A stretch of DNA of 64,000 nucleotides from assembly GCA_050330195.1 (NCBI GenBank), contig JBHJOB010000035.1:41437-105436 (forward strand), read 5' to 3'. The notes under the pieces are model-generated. The model was given only the letters and a program-made list of their open reading frames with translations, was not told the DNA's origin and did no database searches. The position numbers and the translations under genes were made by a program. Shown here one piece after another: positions 17,071 to 24,619 of the stretch (the first letter of the stretch is position 1; the number at the start of each line of letters is the position of its first letter). Source of the DNA: JAHQVI01 sp050330195 (GTDB lineage Bacteria; Pseudomonadota; Alphaproteobacteria; Rhizobiales; Rhodomicrobiaceae).

Positions 17071-17769
17071 TTATGCGGCCGCTGAAGAAGGCTGTTTCGG
17101 GTCGCGCAGCACATAACCGCGTCCCCAGACTGTCTCGATATAGTGTTCGCCGCCCGTCGCCATCGCCAGCTTCTTGCGCAGCTTGCAAATGAACACGTCG
17201 ATGATCTTCAATTCCGGTTCGTCGATGCCGCCATACAGGTGATTGAGGAACATCTCTTTCGTCAAGGTGGTGCCCTTGCGTAGCGAAAGCAGCTCCAGCA
17301 TCTGATATTCCTTGCCGGTCAGATGCACGCGATTCTCGCCGACCTCGACGGTCTTGGTGTCGAGATTGACGACCAGATCCCCCGTCTGGATAACCGATTG
17401 CGCATGGCCCTTGGCGCGGCGGACGATCGCGTGAATCCGCGCAACCAGTTCGTCCTTGTGGAATGGCTTGGTCAGATAATCGTCGGCGCCGAATCCAAGC
17501 CCGCGAACCTTGTCCTCGGTGCCCGACATGCCGGAGAGGATAAGAATCGGCGTTCTGATCTTGCTGACGCGAAGTGTGCGCAGAACCTCGTAGCCGCTGA
17601 TGTCGGGGAGTCCGAGGTCCAGGAGAATAATGTCATAGTCGTAGATCTTGCCAAGATCGACGCCTTCCTCGCCCAGATTTGTCGTAAAGACATTGAAGCC
17701 TTCCGACAGAAGCATGAGTTCGATGCTCTGAGCCGTGGCGCTGTCGTCTTCGATAAGCAATACCCTCAT
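17071..17769 (-). CDS. ctrA: Cell-cycle master response regulator CtrA
   Basis: Encodes a 232-residue OmpR-type regulator. The receiver has the acidic pair Glu7/Asp8-Asp9 and the phospho-acceptor Asp51 (IILLDLGLPD). The winged-helix DNA-binding domain contains KEYQMLELLSLRKGTTLTKE and VFICKLRKKLA, essentially identical to known CtrA proteins. The C-terminus ends in alanines (SSAAA), the signal recognised for ClpXP degradation in Caulobacter. CtrA binds TTAA-N7-TTAA sites and controls replication, division and flagellar genes. The gene has its own terminator and a long upstream region with CtrA-like and GANTC sites. Confidence 0.98.
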   Translation of the reverse strand: MRVLLIEDDSATAQSIELMLLSEGFNVFTTNLGEEGVDLGKIYDYDIILLDLGLPDISGYEVLRTLRVSKIRTPILILSGMSGTEDKVRGLGFGADDYLTKPFHKDELVARIHAIVRRAKGHAQSVIQTGDLVVNLDTKTVEVGENRVHLTGKEYQMLELLSLRKGTTLTKEMFLNHLYGGIDEPELKIIDVFICKLRKKLAMATGGEHYIETVWGRGYVLRDPKQPSSAAA

Positions 17770-18461
17770 CCTGATTCCTCTTTTTTTCTCGAAGCCCAGC
17801 GAGCCGGATCGCTTGATGCATCGCGCGCGAACATCGACGAAATGCGATTGGGCAGAGTTAATTGCAGGTCAAAAGTAAACGGAACAGGTTAACAAAAGAC
17901 TGCTTTACTCGGGGCTTATGCAGAACCGGATCAGCTTTAGCGCGAGAAGGCTGATGCAATACACGCGACATCGCGCAGGAGACGCCGGTTCGGCGGCCGC
18001 CAGAACTTTCACGCGGAACTTTGAAGGGGTGCAGACGCTAGACGATCAGCGAAATGTGACTCGAAAAAAGGATACCATCAGCTCCGGGGTGATGAAAGCC
18101 CGCTTCTTGTTCGGGCCCCCTCGGCGGTACGGACAGCAGCCGACTAAAATCGTGATGTGAACATATTGCCACACTATCGCCGTTTTTGGCGAGTGCGGGA
18201 AACGCCCTACCGTCCGCGAATCACTACCTAACGGTAATTAACAGAATTCGTGAGATATCCAAAGGTTACAGCGTTGAATTTTCCCGTAAGCCATCTCGCT
18301 GTGTCCTGCAGGCATCGCCCTTTGGTTTACCGCCATTTAATGTCTCTCATGGATAGTATGTGAGGGCTATCGCGCGATCCCGCCCGGAAACCGGACGGGA
18401 TCGCCAGGGAAGAGAGGAGTGACCTGCCGCCGCGATGGCGCGGTGGCGGTCGGTGCGCGCT
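17770..18461. promoter_or_regulatory. ctrA / fliJ divergent regulatory region
   Basis: A 690-base spacer without convincing genes. On the ctrA side a near-consensus CtrA box TTAA-ttgcagg-TCAA lies at 17858-17872, about 90-100 bases upstream of the ATG, fitting autoregulation. GANTC sites, the CcrM methylation target, are at 17773-17777 (GATTC), 18058-18062 (GACTC) and 18218-18222 (GAATC). A CTAA-N6-TTAA sequence at 18228-18241 has the wrong spacing. An 80-codon frame at 17918-18160 looks like noise. Confidence 0.6.
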
Positions 18462-18878
18462 ATGAGATCAAACGATACTTTGCTTAAGCTACGCCGCTTC
18501 GAGGTCAACGAGAAGCAGCAGAAGGTCAACGAGATCGAGGACATGATCGCGGACTTTCAACGCGCGGCGGACGATCTGAAACGCCAGATCGAGATCGAGG
18601 AAGAGACCGCCCGGATCCATGATGTGAACCATTACGCCTATCCCCCTTTCGCAAAGGCGGCGAGGCAACGGCGGGACAATCTCATGTCCTCGATTGCCGA
18701 TCTGGATGCGAAGGCGGAAGCCGCCCGCGCCGAACTGGCCGATGCGAAGGAGGAACTGCGCAAGAGCGAGATGGTCGAGGAACGCAGCCAGATCGATCAT
18801 GAACGCGGCGGCAAGTCTCATAACCGCGAATTACCGGATGGCGTGAGCCGGTCCCTGGCCTTCGATCCCCACGCATAA
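18462..18878 (+). CDS. fliJ: Flagellar export protein FliJ
   Basis: Encodes a 138-residue, almost wholly helical coiled-coil protein. The N-terminal block MRSNDTLLKLRRFEVNEKQQ and the central block YAYPPFAKAARQRRDNL match the FliJ proteins of Hyphomicrobiales, the general chaperone-like stalk of the flagellar export ATPase FliI. In related genomes fliJ lies divergent from ctrA, as here. No fliI or other flagellar gene is in the window. The ATG at 18462 is chosen by family alignment from memory; one at 18435 is also in frame, and a GGAG lies upstream of that. Confidence 0.82.
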   Translation: MRSNDTLLKLRRFEVNEKQQKVNEIEDMIADFQRAADDLKRQIEIEEETARIHDVNHYAYPPFAKAARQRRDNLMSSIADLDAKAEAARAELADAKEELRKSEMVEERSQIDHERGGKSHNRELPDGVSRSLAFDPHA

Positions 18879-19419
18879 CGCTGGGTCTGCGCGCGCCCGC
18901 AAGGTCTCACGGATCGGTTGAGCGCCCTCCGAAGCGCCGGAGACCTTGTTCGATCCGGGAGACAGCTTCACCAAAGAGCATGTGCCTGCCTCGGAACCGT
19001 CGGGCCTCACCGCTCTCGCCCGCAGCGCCCGCACACTGGTTTCGTCATCTTCCCGCCACGGAATTCTCTCAATGTCGATCCGTTTCCGGACCGGTTGCGC
19101 TTGTGAAAAAATGGTGATTTCGCTTGCGGAAACAGTCTGGGGCTTCACATTGAGTACAAATCATTTGGGCGTTGAGTCGGGGTGGGCTTTCCCAGCGCGA
19201 TACTGCGGGCAACGGCGCGCCGGGTCTGGCGAGATGACGGAGCGGAATGGTGCACTGACGCATCACAAGGTCATGCATTATTGCCCCAGCTAATTGTTCA
19301 TGCAGCAATTTGGCAAACTCGGGCTTTTCGGCTCCGTTTGGATCGATGCACTGGGGATCGTCGGGCCGCGAATTCGCAGCCCGCAATGAAGCAGGACGGG
19401 TTGGGAGAGCCTGAGGGGC
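18879..19419. other. Intergenic region of 541 bases
   Basis: No gene can be supported. A minus-strand GTG frame (18831-19148) and plus-strand frames in this stretch lack ribosome sites and recognisable domains. No hairpin, RNA gene or repeat family was found. The promoter for the two lipoprotein genes should lie at its right end. Confidence 0.4.
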
Positions 19420-20049
19420 ATGAAGGCAAGAGCAACGGTCTGGTACGTGCTGCTGATCGCGCTTCTTGGCGGCTGTTCGCAGAGCGCCGGATTGCAGCAA
19501 TTTTCGCAGCTTCTGCCCGGTGGCGGCGAAGAGACTGCGGAAGAAACCGAGAGCGCCGAAGAGGATCTGGCCGGCGGCCCGCCCTTGCCTGAGCGCAACG
19601 CAAGCCGCGCCGGCGTGGCGGAGACTGCTTCGGACGGCGAAACCCAGCAGGCCGGACTGACCCTGCCGGATCTGTCCGAGGTCAAGCTGTTCACCGCATC
19701 GACCTATGCCCCCGACACGACGCAGTGGGACGAAAAGCCGGTTCTTGTCTACACGCGACTTGCCCAACAGATTCGCGCCTGCTGGCTAACGCCGGCGGCG
19801 CCGAAATTGCCCGGTCACGGCTTTCATGCCGAAGTCGGCGCGGGGGACGCGGATGAGGCCAAGATCATTCTTTACAAGAAGGCGGAGGACGGCAAACGCG
19901 GCCTGCAGGCCTACAGCCTGACGATCGACGGGCAACTGACAGGCTCGACGGTCAGCGCTCAGAACCGGAAGCTGGACAAGAAACTCGATCAGGCCTTCAA
20001 GTCCGATCTGGCGCGATGGTCCAGAGGAGATCAAAGCTGCAAGAGCTGA
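19420..20049 (+). CDS. Lipoprotein, paralogue of the next gene
   Basis: Encodes 209 residues. The lipobox LLGGC with Cys19 marks an outer- or inner-membrane lipoprotein. A glutamate-rich linker (about 30-75) follows, then a small globular domain with QIRACWLTPAAPKLPGHGF. The downstream protein has QMQACWFNGPSAPLEGYQY at the equivalent place and the same overall layout, so the two are paralogues by ancient tandem duplication. No named domain recognised. It lies 100 bases before its paralogue on the same strand. Confidence 0.8.
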   Translation: MKARATVWYVLLIALLGGCSQSAGLQQFSQLLPGGGEETAEETESAEEDLAGGPPLPERNASRAGVAETASDGETQQAGLTLPDLSEVKLFTASTYAPDTTQWDEKPVLVYTRLAQQIRACWLTPAAPKLPGHGFHAEVGAGDADEAKIILYKKAEDGKRGLQAYSLTIDGQLTGSTVSAQNRKLDKKLDQAFKSDLARWSRGDQSCKS

Positions 20050-20149
20050 GGAAGCCGGCTTCATGGCCTGAAACGGGCTTGCCGGTTGAAAAAATTGAAC
20101 GCGCCGGGTAAACCGTGGCGGGGCACATTCGAGTTGGGGGGATCGGGCA

Positions 20150-20713
20150 TTGCGCAAAGCGATTATTGGCATAGCTTGCCTGATCGCGCTTCTTGTGTCC
20201 GCCTGTTCCGGACGGGATCCCGTCGTTGCCCGCCTTGAAGGCGCCGAGCCCCAGCGGCTTTCCTTTGGCCCACCCTCCGAAGTCCAGCAGGCCTTTACCA
20301 GCCAGATGCAGGCGTGCTGGTTCAACGGCCCGTCGGCCCCACTCGAAGGCTATCAATATGACGCCCGGCCCGTCATCATGGACACGGCGAACGGCCCGGC
20401 GGAGCTTCGTCAGATCCGCATCAAGGCCGATCGTGAGGAGCAGAGCTTCATTGTCCAGTTTTTCCCTTTCAACAACAATACGCTGATCTCCACGCGCAAT
20501 CTGTCCCTGCCCATCGAGTTGGCCACCCGGCTGAAGCACGATGTCGAAACCTGGATTTTCGGGCGCAGCGCCTGCGAGGAAGCGCCGAGTTCGGCGAGCG
20601 CCGTTTCTCCGGGTCTAATTCCGCAGACGAGTTCGACGGGTTCGCGGCAAAAATCGCCCGGCGGATGGGGCACCAGCCAGGAACCGGCGCCCGGAACCGT
20701 CAACCGGTACTGA
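20150..20713 (+). CDS. Lipoprotein, paralogue of the preceding gene
   Basis: Encodes 187 residues starting with TTG after a GGGGGGA ribosome site; no ATG gives an intact signal. The lipobox LVSAC places the lipidated cysteine at residue 19. The core domain shares a Cys-Trp/Phe motif with the preceding protein (ACWFNG against ACWLTP), and both end their domain with DVETWIFGRSAC-like or DLARWSRGDQSC-like segments carrying a second cysteine, suggesting a conserved disulphide. The C-terminal 40 residues are serine/glycine-rich tail. Function unknown. Confidence 0.78.
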   Translation: MRKAIIGIACLIALLVSACSGRDPVVARLEGAEPQRLSFGPPSEVQQAFTSQMQACWFNGPSAPLEGYQYDARPVIMDTANGPAELRQIRIKADREEQSFIVQFFPFNNNTLISTRNLSLPIELATRLKHDVETWIFGRSACEEAPSSASAVSPGLIPQTSSTGSRQKSPGGWGTSQEPAPGTVNRY

Positions 20714-20725
20714 GGGGCTGGCCAT

Positions 20726-20815
20726 CTGTTTGTTCCAAGCGCAATTTTTCCGAAAAGCTTGTCCCCGCGAAGGCGGGGATGGTTTCCATTTTATCGGATC
20801 TCGCACTGGATCAGA
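20726..20815 (-). repeat. Family B repeat, copy 1
   Basis: On the minus strand it reads gcgagatccgataaaatgga, then a hairpin (CCCCGCCttcGCGGGG), then aagcttttcggaaaaatt and, further on, aacaaacagatgg. The same blocks in the same order are found at 37391, 51215 and 57413. It fills the space between the lipoprotein gene and the convergent DUF488 gene. Confidence 0.75.
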
Positions 20816-21299
20816 ATTCGAACGCGCCTTGCGCGGGGTGCGCCTGTCTGGCCGCCACTTTCAGATGCACGATCTCCTGCCCCGACCAGGCTTCCATGCG
20901 CTGAACCACCATCGAGCGGTGACAATGTCCGGGGGACTTCTCGAAGCAGAGCAGGCACACCCGTTCCCGCGCCGCAAGGGCGAGCGCCCGTTCCAGACCT
21001 CGCCGCCCTTCCGGCCCGTCAAGATGCGCGAACAGGATTTCACGGTAGACGGCTTTATGGCCGGCGCGCGCCGCTTCCCGTCCGGCGGGCGGATTGCCGA
21101 GTTCGCGAATATGTTCATAGGTGATCCCGAAACGGCCAAGCGCGGCGGCAAGCTCGTCGCGCGAGAATTCCGGCCGTCGCGAGAAAGGCGATTCGCGAAT
21201 GTCGAGCAGCCGGGAGATCCCCGCCGATTGCAAGGCGGAGATGAGCCCCTCGACGGAGGCTCCTTCATAGCCGATCGTATGGATAGCGGGCAGGGACAC
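20811..21299 (-). CDS. DUF488 family protein
   Basis: Encodes about 162 residues of the DUF488 family, small proteins of unknown function. Family marks are the start HTIGYEGASVEGLI, the arginine-containing DIRESPFSRRPEF, and the C-terminal cysteine block CLLCFEKSPGHCHRSMV. The GTG at 21299 preceded by caggag is the preferred start; a TTG at 21365 in the same frame would add 22 polar residues. Convergent with the lipoprotein gene, and followed on its other side by sciP on the same strand with an 89-base gap. Confidence 0.85.
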   Translation of the reverse strand: MSLPAIHTIGYEGASVEGLISALQSAGISRLLDIRESPFSRRPEFSRDELAAALGRFGITYEHIRELGNPPAGREAARAGHKAVYREILFAHLDGPEGRRGLERALALAARERVCLLCFEKSPGHCHRSMVVQRMEAWSGQEIVHLKVAARQAHPAQGAFEF

Positions 21300-21454
21300 C
21301 GGCTCCGGCTCCTGAAAACGATCCCGCACAGCTTGCCGTTCGGGACTCTCGTCCTGTCGAGCCAAGGCTAGATCTTGAACATGCCGGTGTAAACACGAAG
21401 CGAAGCGAAAAAGCGCCCAAAGACCCGGTTATCCCGGCTAAATCGGCGCTCCGC

Positions 21455-21730
21455 CTACGTCCTGTATTGCTGGAGGCGCGTGGCGCGCAATCCGGGAAGC
21501 CCGTGCTTCTGGATCGAGCGCTGCCAGCTGAGGAACTCGTCCACGGTCAGCCGGTAGCGATCGCAAGCGTCGCCGAGGCTCAACAGGCCGCCGCGGACAG
21601 CCGCGACGACTTCCGCCTTGCGGCGAATAACCCAGCGTTTTGTGGATGGCGGTGGAAGATCGGCGATTGTGAGAGGACTTCCATCCGGTCCCATCACATA
21701 CTTGGCGCGTAACCTGAACTGTTCGGTCAT
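21455..21730 (-). CDS. sciP: CtrA inhibitor SciP (DUF1153)
   Basis: Encodes 91 residues. The sequence YVMGPDGSPLTIADLPPP followed by TKRWVIRRKAEVVAAVRGGL is the highly conserved SciP/DUF1153 core, a helix-turn-helix that binds CtrA and represses CtrA-activated genes in Caulobacter. The C-terminal basic tail (GLRATRLQQYR) is also conserved. The ATG at 21730 matches other family members; an upstream start would add nine residues. A perfect CtrA box lies 53-67 bases upstream, fitting the known activation of sciP by CtrA and a negative feedback loop. Confidence 0.95.
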   Translation of the reverse strand: MTEQFRLRAKYVMGPDGSPLTIADLPPPSTKRWVIRRKAEVVAAVRGGLLSLGDACDRYRLTVDEFLSWQRSIQKHGLPGLRATRLQQYRT

Positions 21731-21782
21731 GGAACTCTCTACTAACGACGTGACCACTGGGAAGTAATCTAACCCAATGCAC

Positions 21783-21797
21783 TTAATGACCGATTAA
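21783..21797. promoter_or_regulatory. Perfect CtrA-binding site upstream of sciP
   Basis: TTAA-TGACCGA-TTAA exactly fits the CtrA consensus TTAA-N7-TTAA. It is centred about 60 bases upstream of the sciP start codon, and another TTAA half-site follows at 21807-21810. It is the only full consensus site I found in the window. Confidence 0.85.
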
Positions 21798-21943
21798 ACG
21801 GCTAAGTTAACAAAAAATAGAGATCCACAACTATTAGGTGCGTTTACGTATTCAGTTCACCAATTACGTGAAATTCTGTAGTCTTAATAGCAACCTTTGC
21901 TTGGTTCTTTTGAACCATTTAGAGACAGACCTTTCATGGGCGT

Positions 21944-21958
21944 TTGAGACTGTCTCAA
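21944..21958. promoter_or_regulatory. Palindromic operator candidate upstream of the acylase
   Basis: TTGAGAC-T-GTCTCAA is a perfect 7-1-7 inverted repeat about 110 bases upstream of the acylase start. A separate GTCTCA half-site lies at 21975-21980 and a GAGAC at about 21922. The cognate regulator is unknown. Confidence 0.5.
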
Positions 21959-22066
21959 TTCCGGACGCAAAAAAGTCTCAGGCAAGCGGGCGGAAAAGCT
22001 GAAATCCGGTCTCGATAGCGCCGTTGCGCTGCGCTATGGTCGCCGGAGGAATAGTGGGGAAGAGGC

Positions 22067-24493
22067 ATGATTCCGGGCCGTCTGGGCAAGATATTCATAT
22101 GGCTGATCGCGATCGTCATTGCGGTCCCGCTGATCGGCGCAGCCGGCGGATTTCTCTGGTGGCGTCAGAGCCTGCCACAGCTCGACGGCGAAGTGCAGCT
22201 TGACAGGCTGGGGGCGGAAGTTCGCGTCATTCGCGACAGGCATGGCGTACCGCATATCACCGCCAGCGACAGAACCGACGCCGCCCGCGTGCTCGGCTAT
22301 CTCCATGCTCAGGACCGCTTTTTCCAGATGGACATTACGCGGCGCGTGCTTCAGGGGCGGATTTCCGAAGCGATCGGCCCGCGCGGTCTCTCCGTCGACA
22401 GGCTTTTCCGGACGCTGGACATAGCAGGACGCGCCAGCGAGAGCGTCGCCGCCCTGTCCCATGAATTGACGGCAAGTCTCCACGCCTATGCCGATGGCGT
22501 CAACGCATGGCTGCGGGATGGGCGCCAGTCCTTGCCGCTCGAATACACGCTGCTCGGCATCGAGCCGGAACCGTGGAAGCCGGAAGATTCGATCCTCTGG
22601 GGCAAGGGCATGGCGTGGAAGCTGAGCGCGAACTGGCGTCAGGACGCAACTCGCGCCGCGCTGGCAGCCAACTATGGGCGAGAGCGCGCCGAGCGCTTCT
22701 TTCCACCGAAATTTCCCGAATGGCCGGTCACTCTCAAACCGGACATAAAACGCGGCGAACAGCAGGGCGCGGCGCTTTCCGCCCCGGAACAGCAAGCACA
22801 CGACCGGATCAGCGCCCATATCGGCGCTCTGCTCGATCTGCCGTCCATCGGTGCGGGCGCGTCCAATGAATGGGTGATCGACGGCAGCCGCAGCACGACC
22901 GGAATGCCGATCCTCGCCAACGATCCCCATCTGGATCTGGGAATACCGATCCTCTGGTATATGGCGCGCATCACCACGCCGGAGATGAGCGTGGCCGGCG
23001 TCACCGCGCCCGGCGTCCCGATCGTGCTGCTCGGCCAGAACGAGCACATCGCATGGGGCTTCACGACGACCGACAGCGACGCGCAGGATCTTTTCATCGA
23101 GACGATCGCGCCGGACCAGCCCGACCACTATCAGACGCCGGACGGAGCGCAGCCGATCCGCACCGACACGGTGATGATCGCGGTCAAGGGCGAAGCCCCG
23201 GTCGAATATATACGCCGCGAGACACGCCACGGGCCGGTGATCTCCGACGCGCTTCCGCTGGCCGATAAGCTGGCGGGCGAAGGCAAGATGATCAGCCTCG
23301 CCTGGAACGGCCTCAGCCGCCGCGATACCAGCGCCGAGGCGTTCTTCAAGCTGAACGTGGCGAGCAACTGGGCGGAGTTTCAGGACGCGTTGCGCCTGCA
23401 CAAATCGCCGGCACAAAATATCGTCTACGCGGATCGCCAGGGCAATATCGGCTTCATCAACGCGGGCGAGATCCCGATTCGCGCAAGCGGCGACGGACGC
23501 TATCCGGCCGATGGCGCAAGCGGGGCGTATGACTGGACCAGCGTCGTGCCTTTCGAGGGCTGGCCGAAGCTGTTCAATCCACCGGAGGGCGCGATCGTGA
23601 ACGCTAATAACGCCGTGATCGACGCGGATTATCCCTATTGGTTCGGTCGTGACCAGACGGCGGGCTACAGGGCGATGCGGATCATCGAGCGCCTGTCCGA
23701 GAGGCCAAAGCACGATCTGGACAGCATGGCCGACATCCAGATGGACATCGAGGCAGCCCATGCGCGCGATCTCGTACCCTTCCTGCTCAAGCTGGAGCCG
23801 GAAACCGACATCGAGCGTCAGGCGCTCGACCTCCTGAAGAACTGGGATTTTGCCGCAACCGCCGACCGGCCGGAGCCACTCATTCTCGACTGGTGGCTGT
23901 TGCGCGTGAACGAGGAACTGCTGAAATCCGGCCTCGACCCGCTTGCCCCGGCCGTCGGCGGTCTGAATGCCTCAGTCGTCGTCTCGATCTTGCGCGAGGC
24001 CAACGGCTATTGCCGGGACCAGGATGCCGGGCCGGACTGCATGGGCGCGGTCAGGTCGGCCTTCACGAGAACGCTCGACGAATTGTCAGCCCGCTACGGC
24101 TCCGATGTGGCGCAATGGCGCTGGGGCAATGAGCATGTCACGCTCATGGAAAATCAGGTGCTCGACAATATCCCCGGTTTCCTCGCGATGTTCGGCGTGT
24201 CCTACCCGAGCGATGGCGGCTTTTATTCGGTCGATCGCGGCGGCAGTCTGGGCGAACCGGATACGGACCATCCGCTGGTGCGCAAGTCCGGTGCCGGCTT
24301 CCGCGGCGTTTACGATCTCGCCGACCCGTCGCGTTCGCGCTTCATGATCGCAACCGGCCAGAGCGGGCACCCGCTTTCGCCCCATTATGCTGACCTTCTG
24401 CCGCTCTACCGTGCGGGCGAGAGCATCCGGCTTCATCTGAGCGATGAGGAACTGGAGGCGCAGAAAACGGGCGAACTGGTGTTCCGGCCATAA
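22067..24493 (+). CDS. Penicillin acylase family protein (Ntn-hydrolase)
   Basis: Encodes an 808-residue precursor of the S45 family, made as one chain and self-cleaved. An N-terminal membrane anchor or signal (IFIWLIAIVIAVPLIGAAGG) directs export. The alpha region runs to about residue 265; the catalytic serine that becomes the beta-chain N-terminus is Ser266 in GAGASNEWVIDG, followed by the usual SRSTTGMPILANDPHLDL. The C-terminal GQSGHPLSPHYADL is also conserved. Known relatives cleave penicillins, cephalosporin precursors or acyl-homoserine lactones; substrate cannot be told from sequence. Good ribosome site (gaagagg). Confidence 0.93.
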   Translation: MIPGRLGKIFIWLIAIVIAVPLIGAAGGFLWWRQSLPQLDGEVQLDRLGAEVRVIRDRHGVPHITASDRTDAARVLGYLHAQDRFFQMDITRRVLQGRISEAIGPRGLSVDRLFRTLDIAGRASESVAALSHELTASLHAYADGVNAWLRDGRQSLPLEYTLLGIEPEPWKPEDSILWGKGMAWKLSANWRQDATRAALAANYGRERAERFFPPKFPEWPVTLKPDIKRGEQQGAALSAPEQQAHDRISAHIGALLDLPSIGAGASNEWVIDGSRSTTGMPILANDPHLDLGIPILWYMARITTPEMSVAGVTAPGVPIVLLGQNEHIAWGFTTTDSDAQDLFIETIAPDQPDHYQTPDGAQPIRTDTVMIAVKGEAPVEYIRRETRHGPVISDALPLADKLAGEGKMISLAWNGLSRRDTSAEAFFKLNVASNWAEFQDALRLHKSPAQNIVYADRQGNIGFINAGEIPIRASGDGRYPADGASGAYDWTSVVPFEGWPKLFNPPEGAIVNANNAVIDADYPYWFGRDQTAGYRAMRIIERLSERPKHDLDSMADIQMDIEAAHARDLVPFLLKLEPETDIERQALDLLKNWDFAATADRPEPLILDWWLLRVNEELLKSGLDPLAPAVGGLNASVVVSILREANGYCRDQDAGPDCMGAVRSAFTRTLDELSARYGSDVAQWRWGNEHVTLMENQVLDNIPGFLAMFGVSYPSDGGFYSVDRGGSLGEPDTDHPLVRKSGAGFRGVYDLADPSRSRFMIATGQSGHPLSPHYADLLPLYRAGESIRLHLSDEELEAQKTGELVFRP

Positions 24494-24529
24494 CAGACCG
24501 GGGCTCTCCCTGTCCCGGCCGGAGCGGAT

Positions 24530-24613
24530 CGGGGTGAGGGAAACAAGATCTGAAATGAAACTTAGTACGCCCTCACGCGGCACTACGTGCCGACCTCTCC
24601 CCTCGGGAGAGGT
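24530..24613. repeat. Family A intergenic palindromic repeat, copy 2
   Basis: GGGGTGAGGG and CCCTCACGC face each other, followed by GGCACtacGTGCC and CCTCTCCcctcGGGAGAGG. The left outer arm is degenerate compared with the copies at 1371 and 27663. It lies between the acylase stop codon and the convergent hydroxyacid dehydrogenase. Confidence 0.75.
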
Positions 24614-24619
24614 AAGAAT

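Noticed and set aside
17918..18160. 80-codon plus-strand frame upstream of ctrA
   Set aside because: Basic, no ribosome site, no recognisable domain, and it lies across the ctrA control region with its GANTC and CtrA-like sites.
18228..18241. CTAA-N6-TTAA as a second CtrA box near ctrA
   Set aside because: The spacing is six rather than seven and the left half has a mismatch.
18831..19148. Minus-strand frame of 105 codons in the fliJ-lipoprotein spacer
   Set aside because: Starts with GTG without a ribosome site and overlaps the end of fliJ; no domain recognised. It cannot be fully excluded.
22034..23761. 575-codon minus-strand frame opposite the acylase
   Set aside because: Antisense shadow; arginine/histidine-rich, no recognisable family.
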